Shown here in pieces: positions 36,016-45,916 of a stretch of 64,000 nucleotides of DNA. The stretch spans positions 1-64,000 of the forward strand of contig JAKCWG010000723.1 in assembly GCA_021464415.1 (NCBI GenBank). The letters are read 5' to 3'. The notes beneath the pieces were generated by a model that saw only the letters and a program-made list of their open reading frames with translations, did no database searches and was not told the origin of the DNA. Position 1 is the stretch's first letter. Every line of letters begins with the position of its first letter. Both the position numbers and the translations under genes were made by a program. Origin of the DNA: Lonicera japonica (lineage: Eukaryota > Streptophyta > Magnoliopsida > Dipsacales > Caprifoliaceae).

Positions 36016-37659
36016 TGTTGACTTTGAAGGTCTTAATCTTATTTTGATAATAACAATAAATCAATCATGCGTAATTTAACGTGTTCTTGATATAAGATTA
36101 TAGATTTCTTATTTGGAAAATCAAGAATAGCATGATTTCTCAAAGAAAGTTTGACAAGGATCATTTAATCAATATCCGATCAAGTCAACGAAGCATTGAC
36201 CTAAAACCGATCTATCCGGATCAAGATCATTCTTCTACAAGCATTGGACAAGACAAGAAGATCAATCTCATCACTCACAAGCTAGCAATGAATTTCATGA
36301 AGCACAAAAGATCAATGATCATATGCTAAAGCTTAAAGGAAAAAGCTTCAAGTGAAGAATCAATTTAAAGAAACAAATCAAAGCATTTGAAGACTCACTT
36401 ATTTGGTAATTGAGCGTTTACTTAGGATTAATGTAAAGTTTCTTAATTGATTGATTATATAGCTCAAACATAAACTTGCATCATTGTTAGATTGATCAAA
36501 ATCAGTTTGAATCAAATTTTTTTTGAAAACATCATTCTTGCAAAAACCGGTTTTCAAATAAATTCATATTAAATTCAAATGATCATATTTTGAGTTTTCC
36601 CAAAAATAGGTGTCTTAGGAACTTATTTTTGAAGTCCCCAAAGCATTAGAATTAATTTTAGAGCTAAAATGCAAAAGTGCAAAAATTGGGATTTTTGGCC
36701 TTTTGGCCTGTTGGGCAGCAGTGGCCATCAGTCGACTAAGCAGCTTGCTCAGTTGACTAAGGGTCCATCAGTCGATTGAGCAGGCTTGCTCAGTCGACTA
36801 AGGGTTCATCAGTCGACTGATGGTTTTGCTTAGTCGACTGATACTCCGGAATATAGCCGTTGGATTTCTATTTTTTTACCATTTTTTGTACAAAACTTCC
36901 ACCAAACCTCCCAAACGGCTATATCACTTTTCGGATTATAAATATGACTTCCAAGACTTATTCTAAACGCCTTGAATCATTCATATACTTTATTCTTCAT
37001 CTATCTTCAATATCTAAAGATTCAAGAAATTATTTTTGATCAATCATCATTTATTTGAGTTATATCATCTTGATCAAATAGGATAACTCTAGTGTGAGCT
37101 TCAATTATATTCTTTTAAACAATTGAGAGTTATTGTAAATTGGTGTGCATCACCAAATAATTTTGTATTCAATTGTGAGAGGTAAATCTCATAGGAAAAA
37201 CAAGAAGGTAAATTGTTGTTTAGAAATTGTGAAAGGTAAATTTCACAAGGTTAGCAAGAGGGTATCTTGTGAGAGTATTGTGGTGTAGCAATACTTGTAG
37301 AGTGTGTGAGACAACACTTGTAGAGGTTTGATCTTCACCCGGAAGGAGATTGATTTTAGTAGAAATTCTCGGGGAACTAACTGAGCGCGGACTATGGTTT
37401 GGTAAACCAAAACTGTGTGGACAAAAAGTCTTGGACTTCAAATCGGTTCAATCTTTCTTACTCAATCTCTTTATTTACTTATTATATTATTGTTTTCTTG
37501 ATATTGTTTATTTTCTTGATTGTTTATTTGATTGCATTCCTTGATAATTTGTTTTGTAAATTTGTTTTACTTAAACATTGTTAGAAAAATTTTTAGATTC
37601 CGCATTAAGTTTTTAAAACCCTATTCACCCCCCCCTTTAGGGTTGAAATCCGACCAACA
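36016..37659 (+). repeat. 5' LTR of the Sirevirus-like element
   Basis: 1644 bp, TGTTGACTTTGAAGG to CCGACCAACA. It shares its first 60 bases and last 750 bases with the 3' LTR and is collinear end to end with the solo LTR at 32272-33867. Confidence 0.92.
36729..36842. repeat. palindrome cluster CAGTCGACT in Sirevirus-type LTR
   Basis: Six AGTCGACT-type sites: exact near 36730, 36791, 36810 and 36832; one-base variants agttgact near 36751 and agtcgatt near 36769. They are arranged in pairs such as catcAGTCGACTgatg. The offset from the LTR start (about 715-825) matches the cluster at 33077-33168, although the flanking palindrome arms differ. Confidence 0.88.
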
Positions 37660-37661
37660 AT

Positions 37662-37673
37662 TGGTATCAGAGG
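37662..37673 (+). other. primer-binding site of Sirevirus-like element
   Basis: TGGTATCAGAGG, two bases after the LTR end, complementary to initiator tRNA-Met. Confidence 0.93.
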
Positions 37674-37716
37674 TTGTACTCTTGTTTTTGATTTCACAAT
37701 CTTAGAGTCCTCGATC

Positions 37717-38417
37717 ATGTCTTATTATCAAGGAACCGGCCTTTCCGAAGGTGCTTCTACTTATAGACCACCATTGCTTGATGGCAAAAATTATAACTAT
37801 TGAAAAAATAGAATGTGTACATTTTTACAAGCTAATGATTTTGAACAAAGGAAGGTTACACTTATTGGATCGTATGAAATTACAAAAATCGACGAAATAT
37901 GAAATGTTGTTCCCAAGTCGACATCCGAATACAATGAGCTTGATATTAGAAAAATCCAATACAATGCTAAAGCTTTAAATTCATTACATTGTGCTTTGAC
38001 TATGGATGAATATAATAAAATCTCTAGTTGCAAAATCGCAAAAGAGATTTGGGACAAGCTTGAGGTTACCTATGAAGGAACCTCTCAAGTGAAAGAGGAT
38101 AATATTAAAATTATTGTCCATGATTATGAATTATTTAAAATGGAGCCTAACGAATCACATGCTTCAATGTATAGTCGATTTTCTATTCTCACTAACGCTT
38201 TGGACCTTCTTGGCAAGGTTTACTCTAATGAAGAGAAAATTCGAAAGATTCTTCCAAGGAAATGGATACCTAAGGTAACGGCTATTCAAGAAGCCAAGAA
38301 TCTCAAGACATTGAGCATGGATGAACTCTTGGGGTCTCTTAAAACTCATGAGAAAGAATTGGAAAGAGAAGATGAAGCCAATTCAAAAGCCAAGAAAACT
38401 CTCGCCCTCAAAGCAAA
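37717..38417 (+). pseudogene. Sirevirus-like gag, 5' part
   Basis: ATG at 37717 opens a frame typical of copia gag (residues 1-30 include a L-D-G-K-N-Y start). The UBN2-like core follows: A-K-E-I-W-D-K-L, Y-E-L-F-K-M, and I-L-R-x-L-P-type text read here as K-I-L-P-R-K-W. Two in-frame TGA codons (37801-37803, 37900-37902) sit where tryptophan is normal, which suggests G-to-A decay. The CACTA insertion at 38418 ends it; the rest of gag resumes at 44348. Gag forms the particle shell in the cytoplasm. Confidence 0.88.
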
Positions 38418-38436
38418 CACTACACCAAAAAAAGCT

Positions 38437-41152
38437 CGAATTAAAATGTCCAGTTTGTGATGAACCTAGATATATTCAGAAACAAGATGTAAAGAGCAAG
38501 CAAAACATAGATACAAAAGTACCGCAAAAGGTACTTAGGTATTTTCCTCTAGGCTCTAGGTTGGTTAGACTTTACACGGTGTGTTGGATTGCAGAGGCAA
38601 TGACCTGGCATGCTCGGGCAGAAGTGGGTGACAATCTTATGCGTCATCCGATTGATTCTTCTATGTGGAAAGCTGCAAATTTGCAACACCCAGAGTTTGC
38701 ACAAGAAAGTCGCAATGTCCGCCTTGGAATATCAACCGATGGGTTTAATCCTTTTGGTAATTTAAGTACAAACCACAGTATTTCGCCTGTCTTTGTAACT
38801 CCTTATAATCTTCCACCGTCTCTATGCATGAAAAAAGAATTTTTCATATTGACGTTGCTTATACCTGGGCCTAAGGCCCCAAGTGATGATATAGATATCT
38901 TTTTGGCACCACTAGTTGAAGAATTGAATGACTTATGGGTTAAAGGCATAAAGGCATTTGACATGTTCAAACAAGAGACGTTTACTTTGAGGGTTATGTT
39001 ATTGTGGGCCATTCACTATTTTCCAGCATATGGGACTTTATCTGGGTGTAATGAACATGGCTACTTAGGTTGTCCTATTTGTGCAGAGGAAACCGAAGCC
39101 ACATATTTAAAAGAAAGTCATAAAGTATTTTATCATTCCCACATGAGATTTTTACCACTTAATCACAAATTCAGGTCAGTGGAAAGCAATTTTCTCCCAG
39201 AAGGGGTTGAACGAAGGCCAGCTCCTATAAAACTATCAGGGGCGGAAGTTGAAGCTAGGTCCGCATTGGTTCCTCAGGATCTTAGGGGCAAACATGATAA
39301 GATTGTGTCTGAGAAACGTAAACTAAAAGAGGAAGGAGTGAGGATGGCTTGGTCCAGGAGGTCAATACTGTTTGATTTGCCATACTGGAAGGAACATTCA
39401 GTGCGACATGTGTTAGATATAATGCATGCTAAGAAAAATATCATCGAGCACATAGTGGGAACATGTATTGATGGCAGTCACTCGAAAGATGGGATTAATG
39501 TTCGAAAAGATCTTCGTCAGTTAAAGGTAAAAAGATCGTTATGGTTAAAAGAAGATCCCAAAAGTGGGAGACTTATATTGCCGACTGGAGCCTATTCGTT
39601 GTCCAATAACGAAAGAAGGGTGCTTCTAGATACGTTGTATGAGTTAAAAGTCCCCTCAAATTTCTCTTCTAATTTGCGTAGAATTGTCCATTTTGCAACC
39701 CACGATTTAAAGCAATGCAAGTCTCATGATTGGCATGTAATTATGCAATTGGTCCCACTTTTATTTGGACATTGTTTTGTGAAGCACAAGGACCTTCGAA
39801 GGGCTATTATGCAAATAAGCTTGTGTTTTACCTTACTCTGTGCAAAAGTTATCAATAAGAAGCATATTATGGCAGCAAAGGTTTCCATGGCCGAGGCTAC
39901 ATGTGTTTTTGAGAAGTACTTTCCTCCATCATTCTTTGACATAAGCATCCACTTATTAGTGCATTTATATGACGAGGTACTTCAATGTGGGCCCGTTAAG
40001 TATCGTTGGATGTATCATTTCGAGCGCTTGATGAAAACCTTCAAAGATTATGTCAAAAATGCCCGATATGTTGAAGGTTCCATTGCAGAGGAGTACATCA
40101 CAGAAGAAGCTTCAATATATGCGAAGGAGTATATTCCTAACCCAGCTAATAGAACGCGTGAATGCTTTGTTGATGAATCAGAAGAGTTTGCCGATGAGGA
40201 GGCTTTGGGAAATGGAAAGTCGGTGACGCTAACAAGTGTTCAATACGAACAAGCAGCCCGATATATTTTTGAGACGCACGAAGATATAGAGCTTTGGAAA
40301 GAGTAAGAATTTTACAATTTATTTTAAAACTCATAATATATGTATCATTAATTATTTATATAATCTTGTGTTTTATATATAGGAAATATAATGCATCTGA
40401 GTCTGGAAATAAAAGAAAGAGAGGGGGAAATATAGACTATGAATTCAGGCATTGGGTATTAAAAGAGGTATGCTAGCACTTGTTAAGTTTGAATTTCTAA
40501 ATGCTAGCACTTGTTAAGTTTGAATTTCTAAATTGTGTTTCTATAATTTCAGTTATTGAAAAGTAAAGATGCCTCATCAAAACTTGCTCGTTATGCCACA
40601 GGGCCTGACTTCGTGGCTAAGGAATATGCAAAATATCGTCTTAACGGTTACATATTCTCATCTAGTGCACATGAGTCGAACCTCGTTGGTAAACAAAATA
40701 GCGGTATTTCAATTAATGCTGTAACCTACTTCAGGGCTAGTGCGAAGGATAAAAATTTGGTTGAAGCCGAAATGACGTATTATGGGATTATAAGACAAAT
40801 TCTTGTATTAGACTATATATCTGAAAAGGTAACAACCTTTTACTGTGACTGGGTTAAGGTAGAAGACAAGACAGCTTGCATGGTCAACCCTGACACTAAT
40901 ATGGTCATGGTAAATTTGAATAAAATGAAAAGCAAAGATCACATAAATGACGAACCATTTGTTTGTGCATTCCAGAATCATAAGCAAGTGTTTTATGCAA
41001 AGAGCCCGAAGGATGGTCCGTGGTCTGTTGTTCTATATTCTCCCAAGCGTTTGACTACATCAGTGGATGACTTAGAAGCACCTACTCAGTATCAATCTGC
41101 TTTAGATGATAACCCAGAATTGAAGAAATTTCTAAATTATCTAGATGAGTAA
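38437..41152 (+). CDS. TNP2-type CACTA transposase, N-terminally truncated, three exons
   Basis: Cuts and joins CACTA ends in the nucleus. Exon 1 (to 40302) has the zinc-binding C-P-V-C start, then Transposase_21 text: L-R-Y-F-P-L, T-D-G-F-N-P-F-G, Y-N-L-P-P-x-x-C-M-K, L-I-P-G-P-K-A-P, and R-H-V-L-D-I-M-H-A-K-K-N. The aspartates in TDG and LDIMH are the likely catalytic residues. A DUF4218 segment follows near 39920-40070 (L-V-H-L-Y-D-E-V, F-E-R-L-M-K-T). Exon 2 is 40383-40467. Exon 3 (40553-41152) carries DUF4216-type text (Y-x-G-I-I). Introns 40303-40382 (GT...TAG) and 40468-40552 (GT...CAG) preserve frame exactly. There is no stop across about 850 codons. The natural N-terminus is missing, so I treat the start as undefined. 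Confidence 0.88.
40470..40531 (+). repeat. 31-bp exact tandem duplication in transposase intron 2
   Basis: The unit beginning atgctagcacttgttaag occurs at 40470-40500 and again at 40501-40531. It lies inside the intron and leaves both splice sites in place. Confidence 0.92.
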
Positions 41153-41310
41153 ATGCTTAATTTATTAGTATACTTTCATGAATTTTTTGTGAGCTTCATT
41201 TCTTAGATCTTTCATTTCATGTACTTGTAATCAATGTTAGTGGTGGGCCCTTGTTACCCTCAAAACTCTTTTTGAACACGCTTTTTGTATCTTATTTTTT
41301 TTAGGTTATT

Positions 41311-41841
41311 ATGTCAAATCTTAATATAGAGATGGTAGAAAGGGACTTCACTAACACACCCTTTAAAGAGGGAACCCCAATTTACTTATATACTTCTAAA
41401 AAAATTGAATTGTGTAATACCCTACGAGGTTGTGGGTTTATCATTCCAGAATCACTATTAATGCATAATGTCATTAAAAGTCTACCAAATACTTGGGATG
41501 GTGCAGTCAAAAAGATTTTTGAAGAACATAATCCAAACAGTGCTGAAAGCCTCATGTATATTTTAGAAACTGAAGAAATGTACATACATCCCTTATGGAT
41601 AGATTTCAAACAAGGGTTAATGGATTCAAACTCTAGTGTGAGGAATCATATACATAACAAAGAAAAAATATATCATACGCTCAAGAGAAGGGGATTTCGC
41701 CCCCTCACTATGTTTTCTGTATCTCATGCTATTGTCAACACTCTCCCATCATCATGGCCACTCAAGTCTATACGGCAAAAGATGAGAGGTGAAATCCTCG
41801 ATATGGTGGAGTTAGCGAATCTTTTACAATGCGTGGAAAAG
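41311..41841 (+). CDS. gag-like tandem domain, first exon of the CACTA second gene
   Basis: ATG at 41311 opens 177 codons, ending in phase at AAG before GTAGAA (41842). Two similar blocks occur: residues about 31-90 (L-R-G-C-G-F, L-P-N-T-W, L-E-T-E-E-M-Y) and about 118-177 (L-K-R-R-G-F, L-P-S-S-W, L-Q-C-V-E-K-V). The pattern of L-P-x-x-W preceded by G-F and followed by an acidic helix resembles the copia-type gag (UBN2) fold. Splicing to 41943 joins it in frame to the TNPA-like exon. I infer a captured, duplicated gag-like domain; a divergent native CACTA domain is the alternative. Confidence 0.5.
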
Positions 41842-41942
41842 GTAGAAATATATTATTTTCTATTTTAATCTATAAGGCTCCAATTCACTTATATATTCAT
41901 TTTCTATTATAATAAATTGTTGCATATTTTTGGATATTACAG

Positions 41943-43412
41943 ACAATGGCAGGTTCAGGTAGTCATCAAGAAATTGAGATTGAAACTCAACCCAATTCGG
42001 AAGGGTCTGCAGTTGATGCACAATCAACTACAAAGAAACGATCTCACATTACTTTTAATAGCACGGGGCAGATAGTCGAGAATAAGGCTAAGTTCAAGGC
42101 TTGATCTTTAACGTTACTAAAGATACAAGCGGGGTTAGATTATGATGACTGAAGGCAAGTTGATCAAGCCATAAAGGATGACATGTGGGAAACACTCAAA
42201 GAAGAGTTTGACATCCCCCTTGATAGAAAAAATTATATTTTAAAAGATATGGGTGTACAATTAAAAACCTGGCGATGGAACACCCGAAACAAGTACTTAA
42301 AGGATCTAGATGCTACTGCAATAATGGCTTTGAAGGACCACCCACCCCCAAAAGAGAAAATTCGGACCGCTCAATGGAACACCTTCATTGAACGGGAAGC
42401 ATCCGAAAAAAAACTTCAACAAAGAGAGGTTCTTAAGTCAAACAGGTCTAATAAGAACGATGTCCACTGTCTTGGAAGGACGTCATATGCCGAGAAATCT
42501 AATGAGATAGTATATTCAATTGTAATTTTTAATATAAATATCTATATTCACCATTCTTCTAATCATTATAAGGTTTATATAGAAAACGAAGGATCCAGAA
42601 AGGCGATATCCTACACGTTCCGCGGTGTACTTAGAGTCAAGAAAACAACAAAAAACTGGGGAAATACATCCAAAAGTTGCTGAAGCATGTGTAAGTTTTG
42701 AAATATAATATTCAAAATCGTATTATATTTAATTTATTCAAACTTTAACATCTTATTTTTTTTTTTATAGAAAAAGGTCAAGGAGTTAAGTGAAGATGAT
42801 GCACTGACGAAGTATTTTGGAAAGGATAGCAGAGGAAGGGCCCGTGGTGTAGGTGCAGTTTCTAAGAGTAAAGTGAAGGCTATTTTGCCAATTAAATCGA
42901 ACATTGATAAAGTTCTCCATAGCAATCAAAACTCGGAGAAAGTGGTTTATGGCATGCAGTCTCAAATTAGTAGTCTTGTAGAAGCGTTTAACAAGTCTCA
43001 AAAGTTCCCATCGCCACTTCCTTCGCCACAGTTTTCTTTGCCGCCACAATTTTACTCACCACAATTTTCTCCACAACCAAATAATGGTATTGGCACACCC
43101 TCCACCTCTCCTTCAACATGTCCTTTAATAACCCCAAGTCCAACACGTCCATCACAACCCACTCGTGTTCTTATTAAAGATGTCATGTCAACAAAAGTAA
43201 TAGGGAAAGGAGATATAGTTCTAACACTTAAAGGCGAAAAAGTGCATGGCCGCAACATTCAAGACCATGAAGGTAAAGTTAGTGTTATAAGTGTGGAGAC
43301 GAATGAAGTTGAAACTCGCTTATATCTTGGTTCTCAAGGGTGTGCAACGACCATTGGGGAAACTGTAGGTGGCTACGTGGTGTGGTCTACATGCTTTCTT
43401 GAACAAATCTAA
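41943..43412 (+). pseudogene. TNPA-like (plant transposase Ptta/En/Spm) coding exons, with stops
   Basis: Likely the DNA-binding accessory protein for subterminal repeats. Exons by splice signals and frame: 41943-42509, 42573-42690 and 42771-43412. The second exon has D-P-E-R-R, then H-P-K-V-A-E-A; these and the W-x-x-x-x-E-E-F and L-K-x-x-R-W parts of the first exon fit the Transposase_24 family. The third has a proline/serine-rich middle (P-S-P-L-P-S-P) and a C-terminus with V-V-W. Two in-frame TGA codons (42102-42104, 42150-42152) and a TAG early in exon 2 make it defective. It could have used exon 41311-41841 as its N-terminus. Confidence 0.72.
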
Positions 43413-43870
43413 TTAATATTTAACAAGCCCTGTTATGCACTTAAGCTTAGATTGGTTATGTGTTAACTTTAATGAACTTGTAGTAAACTTTTGTGACTTT
43501 TACTTAAATTTGTGTTATGTACTTGAATTTTAGACTTGCAGTAATTTGGGCTATGTACTTAAATGTTAGAATTATGTTAATTTTTTGAGGGCTTAATTAT
43601 ATTTGGGTTATGTTAATTGCTTCTTCCTTCTTAGTTCTGAGTATGTATTTGCATTTACTCATTTAGTGTGTGTTGAAGTTGAGCTGTGAACTATTGTAGT
43701 GTTGCTGAAAATTGTGTGGATTTCTTGTGTATGTTGTTGGAAATTATGTGAAAATCTTGAAATTGGGCTTGTATTTGTATAAAATCTATTGCTTATATGG
43801 ATTGGAGTACAGGTTATAAAATTTGGGATTTTTATTTTTGAAATTATTTTTTTTAAAAGTATTCCATGTT
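43413..43870 (+). other. 3' flank of TNPA-like gene
   Basis: AT-rich text with repeated ttatgtactt / aattttg phrases and no coding content. It is the probable untranslated 3' region before the subterminal repeats. Confidence 0.5.
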
Positions 43871-44347
43871 TGTGACTGTTTTTGGCATTCCCAAACATAG
43901 TCATACATTGTAAAATTTATGACTGGCTTTATAATTGCTAAGAACAGTCATATATCCTAAAAATTATAACTGTATTTATGACTGCTAAAGACAGTTACAC
44001 ACATATGACTGAAGCTTATAACTGTTACTTATGACTGTCTATAACAGTCATAATGTTCAAAATTGTGACTATTTAAAACAGTCACAAAGTACCACCTTTG
44101 TGACTGTTTAAAACAGTCACAAGTACATATACTTGTGACTGTTTATAACAGTCACAAAGGAGCTCTGTGACTGCCCGTAATAGTTGCTTTGGAAAGTCAT
44201 ATGTTTGGTCGCTTATGACTGTTATGTGACTGTTTTTGGCAGTCACAATTTTCTTTGTGACTGGCATTTTTATGACTGCTCATTGTGACTGTTTTTGGCC
44301 TTTGTGACTGCCAAAAGCAGTCACAAATAGCTATTTTTGGTGTAGTG
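43871..44347. repeat. CACTA subterminal repeats (TGTGACTG family)
   Basis: At least twenty copies of TGTGACTG / TATGACTG or the complement CAGTCAC occur in both orientations, often as hairpins such as gtgactgtttaaaacagtcac. This is the usual binding region of TNPA-type proteins next to a CACTA end. The left end has no such block. Confidence 0.92.
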
Positions 44348-44785
44348 ATAAATCAACTAGAGAATGATAAGGAGTTGAAAGGAGATGGAGGCATGGCACT
44401 TCTCTCTAGGAAATTTGAGAAATTCCTAGCAAAGAAGAAGTACTCCCAAGGGAAGACCGACAATAATCCCTTATCCTCAAATAATGATAGATCAACTCAT
44501 CCTAAAGTTGACAATGAGGAAAGAAAATGCTTTCGTTGTCAAAAACTGGAACATTACAAGTCAAATTGTCCGGTTAGAAAATAGGAGAAAAGAGAGAATA
44601 AAGCAAAGAGGGAAGATCTATACAAAAGATTAAAAGATGCTCTCAAAGGGCATACAAGTGAATCGGATGAAGACGAATCCGATATCGAGTCGAACGATGA
44701 TGAGGTGGCACACCTTTGCTTTATGGCAAAAGATGGAGAGGCATACATACTTTGGCCTCATAGATGAAGCACTATTGGTGTTACC
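44348..44785 (+). pseudogene. Sirevirus-like gag, 3' part with zinc knuckle
   Basis: Resumes gag after the CACTA insertion. It has the CCHC knuckle C-F-R-C-Q-K-L-E-H-Y-K-S-N-C (near 44530-44570), a TAG at 44582-44584, then in the same frame an acidic tail (E-S-D-E-D-E-S-D, D-D-E-V-A-H-L-C-F-M-A). Such a tail is typical of the Sirevirus gag C-terminus. Simple removal of the insert with one TSD copy does not restore frame, so a small indel is also present. No pol follows. Confidence 0.85.
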
Positions 44786-45107
44786 ATTTTCTCTCCGTGG
44801 CCTTGATCCCTTTTTGATGTTGCCATAGGGGGAGAAAATGTGTGTTGGTGGCAATCAATGTTGGTAAGACTACTAAATGCTTTATGTCTTTAGCATTGAT
44901 AATTATTTTCTTTTGAAAATCTATTTGAGATCAAAATTATTTTATTGGTTTTAAAAACTATCTCAAATGTTTGCAATGCTTTCTACAAATCATTTATTTT
45001 ATCTATGCATAAATTGAGGGGGAGCATGTTTCAATTATTCATATGCTATTTATGCTTGTTATTGTAAACACACATTAATTTATTGTCATCATCAAAAAGG
45101 GAGAGAT
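44786..45107 (+). other. untranslated region with repeated polypurine tracts
   Basis: agggggagaaaa (about 44826-44837), gagggggagc (about 45016-45025) and aaagggagaga (45096-45106) are three purine tracts, the last abutting the 3' LTR. Multiple gggggag tracts before the 3' LTR are characteristic of Sirevirus elements. Confidence 0.85.
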
Positions 45108-45916
45108 TGTTGACTTTGAAGGTTTTAATCTTATTTTGATAATAATAATAAATCAATCATGTGTCATCATCAAACGGCTATATCACTTTTGAGACTATAA
45201 ATATGACTTCCAAGACTTATTCTAAACACCTTGAATCATTCATATACTATATTCTTCATCTATCTTCAATATCTAAAAATTCAAGAAATTATTTTTGATC
45301 AATCATCATTTATTTGAGCTATATCATCTTGATCAAATAGGATAACTCTAGTGTGAGCTTCAATTGTATTCTTCTAAACACTTGAGAGTTATTGTAAATT
45401 GGTGTGAATCACCAAACAATTTTGTATTCAATTGTGAGAGGTAAATCTCATAGGAAAAACAAGAAGGTAAATTCTTGTTTAGAAATTGTGAAAGGTAAAT
45501 TTCACAAGGTTAGCAAGAGGGTATCCTGTGAGAGTATTGTGGTGTAGCAATACTTGTAGAGTGTGTGAGACAACACTTGTAGATGTTTGATCTTCACCCA
45601 GAAGGAGATTGATTTAAGTCGAAATTCTCGGGGAACTAACCGAGCGCGGACTATGGTTTGGTAAACCAAAACCGTGTGGACAAAAAGTCTTAGACTTCAA
45701 ATCGGTTCAATCTTTCTTACTCAATCTCTTTATTTACTTGTTATATTATTGTTTGCTTGAAATTGTTTATTTGCTTGATTGTTTATTTGATTGCATTCCT
45801 TGATAATTTGTTTTGTAAATTTGTTTTACTTAAACATTGTTAGAAAAGTTTTTAGATTCCGCATTAAGTTTTTAAAACCCTATTCACCTCCCTCTAGGGT
45901 TGAAATCCGACCAACA
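45108..45916 (+). repeat. 3' LTR of the Sirevirus-like element, internally deleted
   Basis: 809 bp. Matches the first 60 bases and last 750 bases of the 5' LTR but lacks about 830 bases between, including the AGTCGACT palindromes. The junction is at cctcatcaaac/ggctatatcac-like text near 45165-45180. Confidence 0.9.

Larger units (their letters stand above)
38418..44347 (+). mobile_element. CACTA (En/Spm) transposon, 5' deleted
   Basis: Begins CACTACACCAAAAA and ends TTTTTGGTGTAGTG, a perfect 14-bp terminal inverted repeat of the CACTA type. The 3-bp flanks are aaa (38415-38417) and ata (44348-44350), one mismatch. It splits a retrotransposon gag. Only about 18 bases of the left terminus remain before transposase coding text begins, so the left subterminal repeats and first transposase exon are gone. 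The right side keeps a 480-bp subterminal repeat block. Two gene units are present: TNP2-type transposase, and a gag-like/TNPA-like gene. Confidence 0.93.
36016..45916 (+). mobile_element. Sirevirus-like gag-only retrotransposon, split by CACTA
   Basis: The 5' LTR (36016-37659), initiator-Met primer-binding site, gag, several GGGGGAG purine tracts and the 3' LTR (45108-45916) are all in order. Gag has the copia gag core and a CCHC knuckle, but protease, integrase and reverse transcriptase are absent, giving the layout of plant gag-only (TR-GAG-type) elements that depend on a partner for pol. Flanks aacct (36011-36015) and aattt (45917-45921) can be one TSD that differs by two C-to-T changes. 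The repeated gggggag tracts upstream of the 3' LTR and the long LTR with palindromes fit the Sirevirus lineage. Confidence 0.85.

Noticed and set aside
37220..37584. Open frames inside the Sirevirus-like LTR
   Set aside because: LTR text shared with 32500-32730 and 45430-45800; no conserved protein and different frames in each copy.
38418..38440. Restored gag frame across the CACTA insertion
   Set aside because: Removing the insert plus one TSD copy does not keep frame, so I did not annotate one continuous gag gene.
42734..43258. Minus-strand frames opposite the TNPA exons
   Set aside because: Shadows of the coding exon; low-complexity C/T-rich text keeps the complement open.
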